Positions 35,142 to 42,526 of a stretch of 64,000 nt of DNA are shown in pieces; position 1 is the first letter of the stretch, and each line of letters opens with the position of its first letter. Origin of the DNA: Paludibacteraceae bacterium. GTDB lineage: Bacteria; Bacteroidota; Bacteroidia; Bacteroidales; Paludibacteraceae. A program made the translations under genes and the position numbers. Location: assembly GCA_017467185.1 (NCBI GenBank), contig JAFTSS010000002.1:1-64000 (forward strand). Reading direction: 5' to 3'. The notes under the pieces are model-generated. The model was not told the origin of the DNA. It searched no databases and saw only the letters and a program-made list of their open reading frames with translations.

Positions 35142-37445
35142 ATGAAAAAAATCTTAATTCTCTGTTTTCTACTACTCTCACTATCTATATCGGCTCAATT
35201 CTACGACGATTTTTCCGATGGTAACTACACCGCCAATCCGCGTTGGTTTATGACCGATATGGATGCCCAAATAGTAACTTCCGACGATGGTTATGCAGTA
35301 GAACTACACCCAACTGGCAACATCGAAAATAGCAACCTCAAAAAAGGCTCTTTCCGCACAGCTAATACCCTCACCGACAACACTTGGTGGGGATGCGATT
35401 TGACATTTGATATAAATAAAGATTCGGAAGGAGAAATTTCATTCTATATCGCGTCATCACTTCCCTCTCTTGGCGAATCATCTGGTACATATTTAAAAAT
35501 TAACATTCTAAGTCGCAGTATATATTTAGTATATTGCGATGGTAAAACTTTAAAACCTATAATGGAATCAAAAAAGCAATTACCATATGGAGAAATAAAT
35601 TTTTTATGCAAAATAATTCGCAATGGAAGCAATTGGAATATCTTATGTTCCATAGAAGGTGAAAATATTGAATTTGAAAAAACAACACTAAATACAGCAT
35701 CTGTTACAAATTCAACTTCCACTGGCTTTCTTCTATTTGAAAATCCCGACAATCCTTTCAATCTTCGCATCAACAGCGTGAATTGTGGCGACAAACCTAC
35801 TGAAACAGAACTCATAAATACAGGCGACATTGTCATCACCGAAATTATGGCAAAACCCAATCCTGCAGTCGAACTACCTGAGGTTGAATGGCTTGAAATC
35901 TACAACACCACCGACCGCACTCTAACTCTCGAAGGTTGCAAAATCAGTACACCTGCCAAAACAGGCACTTTCAACGACTATATACTTGAACCTCACGACT
36001 ACGCTGTCATCTGTTCCTACAACGCAATGACCGAACTTATTGCCGTCACCAACAAAATTTGCGTTGTAGAATCTATGCCTGCACTCAACAACGATGGTAA
36101 CCTTCTAACACTCAAAAACAAACAAAATCATATAATTTCTTTTGTCGAATACACACCCGATTGGTACGCTACAGAGCCGTTCAAAGCCGATGGAGGTTGG
36201 TCGCTTGAACGTCGCGACCCATCCAATCCTCTCTCTAATTCAACCACTTGGATACCATCTATCGATCCTCGCGGTGGCACTCCTGCCGAGCCTAATAGCA
36301 CAGCCACCTATTTACCCGACAATCTAATCCCATGTATAACAACCATTGGCATCAGCGACTCTCGCTCTATTCAAATCCATTTCAACAAACCTATGCAAGG
36401 CGAAATCATCACTTTACAACAAAACATCAACATTACAGGCAACTCTCTAAAAACCCTCAATTGGATTGAACCTCAACGCGAAATTCTCAATCTACATCTC
36501 ACTGAACCACTTGATTCTACTAATACAATCGACATCTCGTTTCACGATTTCACATGCATCAGCGGATGGACTATGCCCGACACCACAATCACCATCGCCC
36601 TACCTTATCAAGCTAAATATATGGACATCATTTTCAACGAATTGATGCCATATGTCAGCGACAATAATAGCAAATTTATCGAACTCTACAACAACAGCAA
36701 TTTCTACATCGACCTCAGCCGACTAATGCTCTCAAACCGCGATGTTGACAACAACCTGCACAATTCAAAAATCTTTTGTTCCACAAGCTCTATCCTACCC
36801 CCACAACAATATGCCGTCATATCACCCGACACAAGCGCAATCCATTGTCCTTTAAGTATCAACCCACAATCTATTTATATCACCGCAACCCTACCATCTA
36901 TGCCTGCGACCGAAGGCACTCTCGTGCTCACCGACCGCAGTGGTAACACCATAGATGAAGTCCACTATTCAGACTCTTGGCATCATCCTCTGCTCAACGA
37001 CCTACACGACATATCCCTCGAACGTATAGACCCTATGTCCTCGACACAAGACCCTACGAATTGGCATAGCTCAGCATCACACAATACCGCAGGTTGGCTC
37101 AACTCACAAACTATCAATAACTCTAACACACAACAAAACAAATACTTCTGGCTCGGCGACCCAACTTTCTCGCCAAATAACGACGGTCATCGCGACAACC
37201 TCATTATTCATCACAACCTACCCACTGCAGGTTACACCCTCACCATCGACGCCTATACTCGTCACGGAGCACATATCTGCCGCATCACCGACAACCAACT
37301 ACTTAGCACCCAAGGCTACACCCTTTGGAATGGCACAAACTCCAACTACGAAACAATCCCTGCTGGACTCTACGTATTAGTAATTCAAGCCATCCACCCC
37401 AACAACTCAAAAATCACACAAAAACTAATCGTTATAAAAATATAA
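35142..37445 (+). CDS. Lamin-tail-domain surface protein with T9SS C-terminal domain
   Basis: A 767-residue exported protein. Signal peptide 1-18 (LLLSLSISAQ). Residues 20-220 look like a LamG/jelly-roll domain (FYDDFSDGNYTANPRWF). Two lamin-tail (LTD) domains follow: DIVITEIMAKPNP ... WLEIYNTTDRTLTLEGCKIS (about 228-340) and MDIIFNELMPYV ... KFIELYNNSNFYIDLS (about 500-620), with an Ig-like segment between. The end (FSPNNDGHRDNL ... IPAGLYVLVIQAIHP) is a gliding-motility/T9SS type B-like domain, so it should be secreted by T9SS. LTD proteins of this layout occur widely in Bacteroidota, with function unknown. Monocistronic: own promoter and a strong terminator. Confidence 0.87.
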   Translation: MKKILILCFLLLSLSISAQFYDDFSDGNYTANPRWFMTDMDAQIVTSDDGYAVELHPTGNIENSNLKKGSFRTANTLTDNTWWGCDLTFDINKDSEGEISFYIASSLPSLGESSGTYLKINILSRSIYLVYCDGKTLKPIMESKKQLPYGEINFLCKIIRNGSNWNILCSIEGENIEFEKTTLNTASVTNSTSTGFLLFENPDNPFNLRINSVNCGDKPTETELINTGDIVITEIMAKPNPAVELPEVEWLEIYNTTDRTLTLEGCKISTPAKTGTFNDYILEPHDYAVICSYNAMTELIAVTNKICVVESMPALNNDGNLLTLKNKQNHIISFVEYTPDWYATEPFKADGGWSLERRDPSNPLSNSTTWIPSIDPRGGTPAEPNSTATYLPDNLIPCITTIGISDSRSIQIHFNKPMQGEIITLQQNINITGNSLKTLNWIEPQREILNLHLTEPLDSTNTIDISFHDFTCISGWTMPDTTITIALPYQAKYMDIIFNELMPYVSDNNSKFIELYNNSNFYIDLSRLMLSNRDVDNNLHNSKIFCSTSSILPPQQYAVISPDTSAIHCPLSINPQSIYITATLPSMPATEGTLVLTDRSGNTIDEVHYSDSWHHPLLNDLHDISLERIDPMSSTQDPTNWHSSASHNTAGWLNSQTINNSNTQQNKYFWLGDPTFSPNNDGHRDNLIIHHNLPTAGYTLTIDAYTRHGAHICRITDNQLLSTQGYTLWNGTNSNYETIPAGLYVLVIQAIHPNNSKITQKLIVIKI

Positions 37446-37449
37446 ATAC

Positions 37450-37494
37450 AAAAAGAAACTGTATCAAGATTATATCTTGATACAGTTTCTTTTT
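37450..37494. terminator. Bidirectional terminator between the lamin-tail gene and htpG
   Basis: A 21-bp perfect stem (AAAAAGAAACTGTATCAAGA with its inverse) around a 3-base loop, A-rich before and T-rich after, so it works in both directions for the convergent genes. Confidence 0.9.
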
Positions 37495-37540
37495 GTGTGT
37501 AAAGCACTTAATACCTCACATAATACTTTTATAATAACTT

Positions 37541-39598
37541 TTATTTCATTAACGAAATAGAACGCTTTACAAAATCTGCCAAATCTTTGCCTTTCAACAT
37601 ATTGTTTGCAAGCAATGCAAGGTCAATCAACTGTTTCACTTTTTCGTGACCTGCTGCGAAACGAGCAAATACTGCTGTACGTTTTTCGCCTAATTCGGCA
37701 ATTTGTCTGTCGAGATTGTTAATCTCTTCTTTTTCTGCGACAGGCACTTCGTCGTCTTTCTTGCCTTCGTGCGATTTTTTCAACTCTGCTTTGCGTGCAT
37801 CAAGCGATTTCAATTCATCTACAATAGGTCTGATTTCGCCAGCACATTCAGCCTCTTCTGCTGCAAGCACATCTTTTACTAATGGGTGAGCTGTATTCAA
37901 CACAAGCGAATATGAATCAGGCATTTCGCCATAGAATGCCATCATCGGATTGCCTCCGTTGCGCGACATCTCTTTCATACGACGCATAAACTCGTTTTGT
38001 GTAATCACGATAGGAGCAGCCTCTTCGCCAAGCGAATCGAGAGTTACGATAAACTCTGTTTTCTCCATTTTTGGCAATTGTGCTTGGAACACCGATGTCA
38101 ACGCTTGACGCTCATCATCCGACAATTCCACTTGTGGAGCATCCGATTTTTGAATCAATTTGCCAACAACATCGCTATCGACACGCACAAAACGCACTTT
38201 CTCGTTCTTTTGTTCCCATTGTCCTACCCAGTGCGAATCCAATTGTCCGTCCATCAACAACACGTCATAACCCTTAGCCTGTGCAGCCTCGATATAAGAG
38301 TGTTGCTCATCAACATTTTGTGCATAAAGGCAAATTAAATTGCCATCTTTGTCGGTTTGTTCGCCTTTAATCAACTCTTTATACTCTTCGAATGTAAAGA
38401 ATTTACCATCAACATTTTTGAATAAAGCAAAGTCTTTAGCGCGGTCGTAGAATTTCTCGTCGGTCAACATACCGAATACGATAAATATCTTCAATGCATC
38501 CCATTTTTCCTCGAATTGAGCGCGGTCGTTTTTGAAAATCTCGTTCAAGCGGTCAGCTACTTTTTTAGTGATGTGGTTAGAGATTTTCTTCACATTACCA
38601 TCGGCTTGAAGGTACGAACGACTCACATTCAACGGAATATCTGGCGAATCCAACACACCGTGCAACAATGTCAAATATTCTGGTACGATACCCTCAACCG
38701 AGTCAGTAACAAACACTTGGTTGCAATACAATTGGATTTTATTACGTTCAAGATTTACACCCTCTTTGATGCGTGGGAAATAGAGAATACCTGTCAAGTT
38801 GAATGGATAATCCACATTCAAATGAATATGGAACAATGGGTCTTCACCGTATGGATACAATTCGCGGTAGAATTTATCGTAGTCCTCATCAGTCAAATCG
38901 GCAGGCTTACGAGTCCATGCTGGAGTAGTGTTGTTGATTACATTAGGCTCGCCAGTAGCCACCTCTTTGCCCTCTTTCCACTCTTTTTTCTCGCCAAACA
39001 CAATGTTCACTGGCAAGAATTTACAGTATTTATTCAATAATGTGCTGATGCGACCCTCTTCCAAGAACTCTTTATTCTCATCGTCGATGTGAAGCACAAT
39101 GTCAGTACCACGATCAGCTTTCTCGCAATCTTCCAATGTAAATTCAGGCGAACCATCGCACGACCAATGTTGTGCAGGCTCATCTTTATACGATTTAGTA
39201 AAGATTTCCACCTGTTTAGCCACCATAAATGCTGAGTAGAAACCAAGACCAAAATGACCAATTATCGCATTTGCATCATCTTTATATTTATCAAGGAATT
39301 CAGTTGCGCCAGAAAAAGCAATTTGATTGATATATTTCTCAATCTCCTCAGCAGTCATACCAACACCACGGTCTGAGATAGTAAGCGTACCCTTTTCTGC
39401 ATCAATCTTAACCTCCACGTTAGTAGTACCCATTTCGCCTTTAAATTCACCAACCGAAGCAAGAGTTTTCAACTTCTGAGTAGCATCTACCGCATTCGAC
39501 ACCAATTCACGCAAGAAAATTTCATGATCGCTATACAAAAATTTTTTAATCACGGGGAAGATATTATCCGTAGTTACCCCAATAGTTCCTTTTGCCAT
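37541..39598 (-). CDS. htpG: Molecular chaperone HtpG (Hsp90)
   Basis: Cytoplasmic ATP-dependent chaperone, 685 residues. The GHKL ATPase domain shows NAVDATQKLK, ISDRGVGMT and GHFGLGFYSAF in the first 120 residues; the middle domain has FPRIKEGVNLERNKIQLYCN; a shorter dimerisation domain ends MLKGKDLADFVKRS. A charged stretch near 600-640 (KKSHEGKKDDEVPVAEKEE) is larger than in enterobacterial HtpG but occurs in Bacteroidota. The upstream region has a possible heat-shock-type motif at the -33 position, and the leader contains an AGTAGCG heptamer array. Confidence 0.97.
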   Translation of the reverse strand: MAKGTIGVTTDNIFPVIKKFLYSDHEIFLRELVSNAVDATQKLKTLASVGEFKGEMGTTNVEVKIDAEKGTLTISDRGVGMTAEEIEKYINQIAFSGATEFLDKYKDDANAIIGHFGLGFYSAFMVAKQVEIFTKSYKDEPAQHWSCDGSPEFTLEDCEKADRGTDIVLHIDDENKEFLEEGRISTLLNKYCKFLPVNIVFGEKKEWKEGKEVATGEPNVINNTTPAWTRKPADLTDEDYDKFYRELYPYGEDPLFHIHLNVDYPFNLTGILYFPRIKEGVNLERNKIQLYCNQVFVTDSVEGIVPEYLTLLHGVLDSPDIPLNVSRSYLQADGNVKKISNHITKKVADRLNEIFKNDRAQFEEKWDALKIFIVFGMLTDEKFYDRAKDFALFKNVDGKFFTFEEYKELIKGEQTDKDGNLICLYAQNVDEQHSYIEAAQAKGYDVLLMDGQLDSHWVGQWEQKNEKVRFVRVDSDVVGKLIQKSDAPQVELSDDERQALTSVFQAQLPKMEKTEFIVTLDSLGEEAAPIVITQNEFMRRMKEMSRNGGNPMMAFYGEMPDSYSLVLNTAHPLVKDVLAAEEAECAGEIRPIVDELKSLDARKAELKKSHEGKKDDEVPVAEKEEINNLDRQIAELGEKRTAVFARFAAGHEKVKQLIDLALLANNMLKGKDLADFVKRSISLMK

Positions 39599-39607
39599 AA
39601 TATAGAT

Positions 39608-39722
39608 TTTTAGTAGCGAGTAACGAGTATCAAGACTTTTGGCACTCGGCTTCGCCTTGTTAATATTTATTTGATTTCGTTTAGAATTTGTTGGACCAAT
39701 TAGTCAAATTGGACCAATTAGC
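39608..39722. repeat. Heptamer array and an 18-bp direct duplication in the htpG leader
   Basis: AGTAGCGAGTAACGAG at 39611-39630 with a GGCACTCGGC centre, then TTGGACCAATTAGTCAAA and TTGGACCAATTAGCGAAA as an 18-bp direct repeat at about 39,690-39,725. Confidence 0.65.
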
Positions 39723-39735
39723 GAAAATGCATAGT

Positions 39736-39774
39736 CAAATATAGTGCCATAAGGGAAATTCTGCCAGAATGTCA
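39736..39774 (-). promoter_or_regulatory. htpG promoter with TGACATTCTGGCAG motif
   Basis: The minus strand has TATATTTG at 39736-39743 as -7 element. The usual -33 TTG is replaced by TGACATTCTGGCAG (TGnCA-n3-TGnCA) about 20 bp upstream. A heat-shock regulatory function is my inference from the gene it controls. Confidence 0.45.
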
Positions 39775-39790
39775 CATTACAAACAAAAAA

Positions 39791-39815
39791 GAGACGCAAT
39801 GTATTGCGTCTCTAC
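39791..39815. repeat. GAGACGCAA palindrome element
   Basis: GAGACGCAATGTATTGCGTC followed by TCTAC, between gcvH and htpG. Confidence 0.85.
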
Positions 39816-39840
39816 TATTCTTGTATTACACGAATAATTA

Positions 39841-40218
39841 TTATGCGATGAAAGCAGCGTATGCTTCAGCATCCATAAGGCCATCAAGTTCAGCAGCGTC
39901 TTTAACTGCGATTTTGATCATCCAGCCTTCGCCGTATGGGTCGTTGTTAACCAATTCAGGAGCATCTTCGAGAGCAGCGTTTACTTCGAGGATTTCACCT
40001 GTTACAGGCATACAAAGGTCAGAAACAGTTTTAACAGCTTCGATAGAACCGAATACTTCGTTAGCAGCGATTGTTTCGCCTTCTTTTTCGTTTTCAACGA
40101 ATACGATTTCGCCAAGTTCAGATTGAGCAAAATCAGTGATGCCTACGTATGCAACTTCGCCTTCTACGCGAATCCATTCGTGGTCTTTTGTGTACTTCAA
40201 GTTGTTTGGTAAGTTCAT
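39841..40218 (-). CDS. gcvH: Glycine cleavage system H protein
   Basis: A 125-residue lipoyl-carrier protein that shuttles the aminomethyl group between the P, T and L proteins of glycine cleavage. The lipoylated lysine is K63 in [11 protein letters not shown]. The fold landmarks [33 protein letters not shown] and [12 protein letters not shown] are all present. The ATG at 40218 is chosen over an upstream GTG because it gives the conserved N-terminus [15 protein letters not shown]. It has its own consensus promoter; the other gcv genes are not in the window. The leader carries a GGACACGG palindrome. Confidence 0.96.
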   Translation of the reverse strand: MNLPNNLKYTKDHEWIRVEGEVAYVGITDFAQSELGEIVFVENEKEGETIAANEVFGSIEAVKTVSDLCMPVTGEILEVNAALEDAPELVNNDPYGEGWMIKIAVKDAAELDGLMDAEAYAAFIA

Positions 40219-40235
40219 ATTTATTAGATTTTTTT

Positions 40236-40259
40236 GTAGGGACACGGCATGCCGTGTCC
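40236..40259. repeat. GGACACGGCATGCCGTGTCC palindrome element
   Basis: A perfect 20-bp palindrome preceded by GTAG in the gcvH leader. Same family as the heads of the 119-bp units at 12.2-13 kb. Confidence 0.85.
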
Positions 40260-40288
40260 ACTAGATTAGAATTTCTTCTTTCAAGGTG

Positions 40289-40319
40289 CAAAGTTAAATA
40301 ATTTAATTCATTACACAAA
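40289..40319 (-). promoter_or_regulatory. Promoter of gcvH
   Basis: Minus strand TTTG (40316-40319), 19 bp, TAACTTTG (40289-40296): an exact consensus match. Confidence 0.8.
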
Positions 40320-40336
40320 ATATTTTTTCATATTTT

Positions 40337-40858
40337 TTATCTAGTTACCCTTAAATAATCACCATTTCGTGTAACTGTATATCTTTTCAATGGATATTTT
40401 GACTCGCCTTTGTTGCAAAATCCAGTACCAAATCCTACATCAAACTGCGAACCACACTCTGGACATATTGCAAATACCATGTTTGCCTCCACTCTCACAT
40501 CGCGCCTATGCTCATGCGGACAACTTAAATCAAACGCATAATAAACCTCATCAACCCCATAACATATCAACAAACCTCCATATCCAATATATTGTCCTTG
40601 CTTATTAGGTTCAGTAATTGCCACACTATTGCCCGGAGTCATCAATTCTGGTGCATCACGCAATATATTCAGCGTATAACTTACTGGCACATCAGGTATT
40701 GGACTGATTTGATTAACATCTCCATCGCAAGACGAAAGTACAAATAATAGAGTACAGAGTAATGATAAAAGATTTAAACCCCTCCCCCGTTGGGGACTCC
40801 CCCTAAAACAGGGGGAGAATATCAAGTAATATATTACAGAATAGAGAAACTTTTTCAT
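40337..40858 (-). CDS. Rieske-like lipoprotein with an inserted repeat in its signal peptide
   Basis: A 173-residue exported lipoprotein, lipobox LSSC with the cysteine at 44. The C-terminal domain resembles a Rieske fold: C113 and H115 in SCPHEHRRD and then C132 and C135 in CPECGSQFDV. Classical Rieske clusters use CxH and CxxH; here the fourth ligand position is cysteine, so either the cluster is of mixed type or it is lost. The N-terminal 43 residues are too long for a signal peptide because CFRGSPQRGRGLNL is encoded by a palindromic element (CCCCCTAAAACAGGGGG at 40797-40816 with flanks) inserted in frame. The stop-start junction with murF overlaps (TAATG), so the two are coupled. Confidence 0.75.
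   Translation of the reverse strand: MKKFLYSVIYYLIFSPCFRGSPQRGRGLNLLSLLCTLLFVLSSCDGDVNQISPIPDVPVSYTLNILRDAPELMTPGNSVAITEPNKQGQYIGYGGLLICYGVDEVYYAFDLSCPHEHRRDVRVEANMVFAICPECGSQFDVGFGTGFCNKGESKYPLKRYTVTRNGDYLRVTR
40797..40816. repeat. CCCCCTAAAACAGGGGG palindrome in a lipoprotein signal peptide
   Basis: Palindrome with flanking CCCCTCCCCCGTTGGGGAC. Other copies at 21,782, 42,099 (in murF) and 45,774. Confidence 0.85.
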
Positions 40859-42312
40859 TATAAATAGGGTATCAATTTATAAAGTCCTATACCATTTGAG
40901 CCTTTCAAAAGAATGAGTTGCGATTGTAGAGACGCAATGCATTGCGTCTTCAATAATGATACTTGCGAATCAAATACACAAATATCTTTGTCTGCTGAGA
41001 CGCAATTTATTGCGTCTCTACTGTAGGCTGCTTTAAATTCTTTTCCGACCAAAATAATTTTTTCAATCTTCGATTCCATCAATCGACGCACAATATTTTG
41101 ATGCTCAACTTCCGACTGCTCTCCTAATTCGAGCATGTCGCCGAGTATCGCCACCTTATTTTCGCCCTCCATCAAATCGAAATTATCAATCGCCGCCATC
41201 ATACTTGTCGGATTGGCATTATAGGCATCTACAATGAGAGTATTTCGCTCGGTTTTAGTAAGTTGCGAACGATTATTGGCAGGCACATACTCACTTATCG
41301 CACTACAAATATCTTCTTCCGCCACTCCAAAATGCAAACCTACAGTGATTGCAGCCAACATATTATCCAAATTATATGCCCCAACGAAATTAGTTGAGAG
41401 TTGATAGTTGAGAGTTGAGAGTTGAGAACAGAAGGTCTTTGAGCCTTTGTCGAAAAAATGCCACTCAAATTCTACGTATGGCGCACAACGCAACAAACGA
41501 CCATTGACGTCAGCTGCCACATCGGGATTTGAACTATAAGTTGAAATCAATGAGGAGTGAGGAGTGAGGAGTGAGGAATGAGATTTACGCAATGCGTTTA
41601 ATAATAATTCATTATTGGCATTCACAAACACATGACCGCCACGCTCAGCAAGATTGTCGTACAACTCTTTCTTGGTGTTTATCACGCCCTCTAACGACCC
41701 AAAACCTTCGAGGTGGGCTTTGCCTACATTAGTAATCAATCCACATGTTGGCAATGCTATATTTGCCAAAGTCTTAATCTCGCCTGGATGATTTGCCCCC
41801 ATTTCCACTACAGCAATCTCACAATCTGGTTTGATGCTTAATAGCGTCAAAGGTACTCCGATATGATTATTAAAATTGCCTTGAGTGTAGTGCACACGAT
41901 ATTTTTTACTCAACACCGTAGCTACCAACTCTTTAGTCGTGGTTTTGCCATTCGTACCCGTAATGCCCACAACAGGAATCCCTAATTGTTCGCGATGATA
42001 ACGAGCCAACTGTTGCAATGTGTCTAGGACATTATCAACCAAGATAAGTTGAGAGTGGAGAGTTGAGAGTTGAGAGTTGAACCCCTCCGGCTTCGCCACC
42101 TCCCCTAAAACAGGGGAGGAATTTAATGTTACCTGCAAATCATCCACTACTGCATAGGCACAACCTTTTTCGATTGCCGACACTGCAAATTTATTGCCAT
42201 CGAAAGTTTCGCCTTTCAATGCAAAAAATATCGACCCTTCTGGGCAATTACGGCTATCAGTGGTCACCACCGGATGAGCCTTGTATATTTCATATAACTC
42301 TTTTATTTCCAT
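40858..42312 (-). CDS. murF: UDP-MurNAc-tripeptide--D-Ala-D-Ala ligase carrying five repeat-derived tracts
   Basis: Adds D-Ala-D-Ala to UDP-MurNAc-tripeptide, the last cytoplasmic step of the peptidoglycan precursor. The Mur ligase landmarks are intact: GITGTNGKTTTKE (116-128), VVEMGANHPGEIKTL (168-182), NNRSQLTKTERNTLIVDAYNANP split across 347-368, and LLKGSNGIGLYKL (468-480). At 484 residues it is longer than usual (about 430-450). The excess lies in five tracts encoded by repeats: residues 63-89 (heptamers plus the CCCCTAAAACAGGGG element), 243-256, 286-308 (with GGTCTTTGAGCC centre), 431-440 and 453-465 (GAGACGCAA palindromes). All keep the frame, and all avoid the catalytic motifs. It is coupled to the lipoprotein downstream. 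Enzyme identity is certain; whether the gene is fully active is not shown. Confidence 0.94.
   Translation of the reverse strand: MEIKELYEIYKAHPVVTTDSRNCPEGSIFFALKGETFDGNKFAVSAIEKGCAYAVVDDLQVTLNSSPVLGEVAKPEGFNSQLSTLHSQLILVDNVLDTLQQLARYHREQLGIPVVGITGTNGKTTTKELVATVLSKKYRVHYTQGNFNNHIGVPLTLLSIKPDCEIAVVEMGANHPGEIKTLANIALPTCGLITNVGKAHLEGFGSLEGVINTKKELYDNLAERGGHVFVNANNELLLNALRKSHSSLLTPHSSLISTYSSNPDVAADVNGRLLRCAPYVEFEWHFFDKGSKTFCSQLSTLNYQLSTNFVGAYNLDNMLAAITVGLHFGVAEEDICSAISEYVPANNRSQLTKTERNTLIVDAYNANPTSMMAAIDNFDLMEGENKVAILGDMLELGEQSEVEHQNIVRRLMESKIEKIILVGKEFKAAYSRDAINCVSADKDICVFDSQVSLLKTQCIASLQSQLILLKGSNGIGLYKLIPYL
40926..40951. repeat. GAGACGCAA palindrome inside murF (C-terminal domain)
   Basis: GTAGAGACGCAATGCATTGC and GTC; encodes LLKTQCIASLQ in the murF frame. 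Confidence 0.85.
40997..41021. repeat. Second GAGACGCAA palindrome inside murF
   Basis: GAGACGCAATTTATTGCGTC and TCTAC; encodes SRDAINCVS. It lies 46 bp from the previous copy. Confidence 0.85.
41392..41460. repeat. Heptamer array with GGTCTTTGAGCC centre inside murF
   Basis: Five AGTTGAG units (41392-41426) followed by AAGGTCTTTGAGCCTTTG. The whole reads in frame as part of FFDKGSKTFCSQLST. The same composite (array plus centre) is intergenic at 59,288-59,420. Confidence 0.85.
41548..41582. repeat. Five GAGTGAG heptamers inside murF
   Basis: CAATGAG, three GAGTGAG, GAATGAG: 35 bp, encoding SHSSLLTPHSSL. Confidence 0.85.
42046..42121. repeat. Heptamers plus CCCCTAAAACAGGGG element inside murF
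   Basis: Five GAGTTGA units (42046-42080) run directly into CCCCTCCGGCTTCGCCAC and the palindrome CCTCCCCTAAAACAGGGGAG, encoding residues 63-89 of MurF. Confidence 0.85.
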
Positions 42313-42344
42313 GCTTTTTTATTGTTTCGTTTATTTTTTTACAT

Positions 42345-42509
42345 AAGTACAGAATTAATTTACAGGTTTACAAATTATAATCTGTATTTTTAATTTTATC
42401 AGGAGAATTACTTTTTCAAGTACATACCCTACGACTAACGGACTCACGAGCCAACAGAAATTAAACAAAACAATCAAACCATTTTATCTGGTAAATAAAT
42501 TTTGTACTT
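42345..42509 (-). mobile_element. MITE-like element, copy 1
   Basis: A 165-bp noncoding element ending in AAGTACA and its inverse TGTACTT. On the minus strand its body (GATAAAATGGTTTGATTGTT; ACAGATTATAATTTGTAA) is clearly related to 58,401-58,599. It lies between murF and porX. Confidence 0.7.
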
Positions 42510-42526
42510 ACGTTTAAATTTTATAT

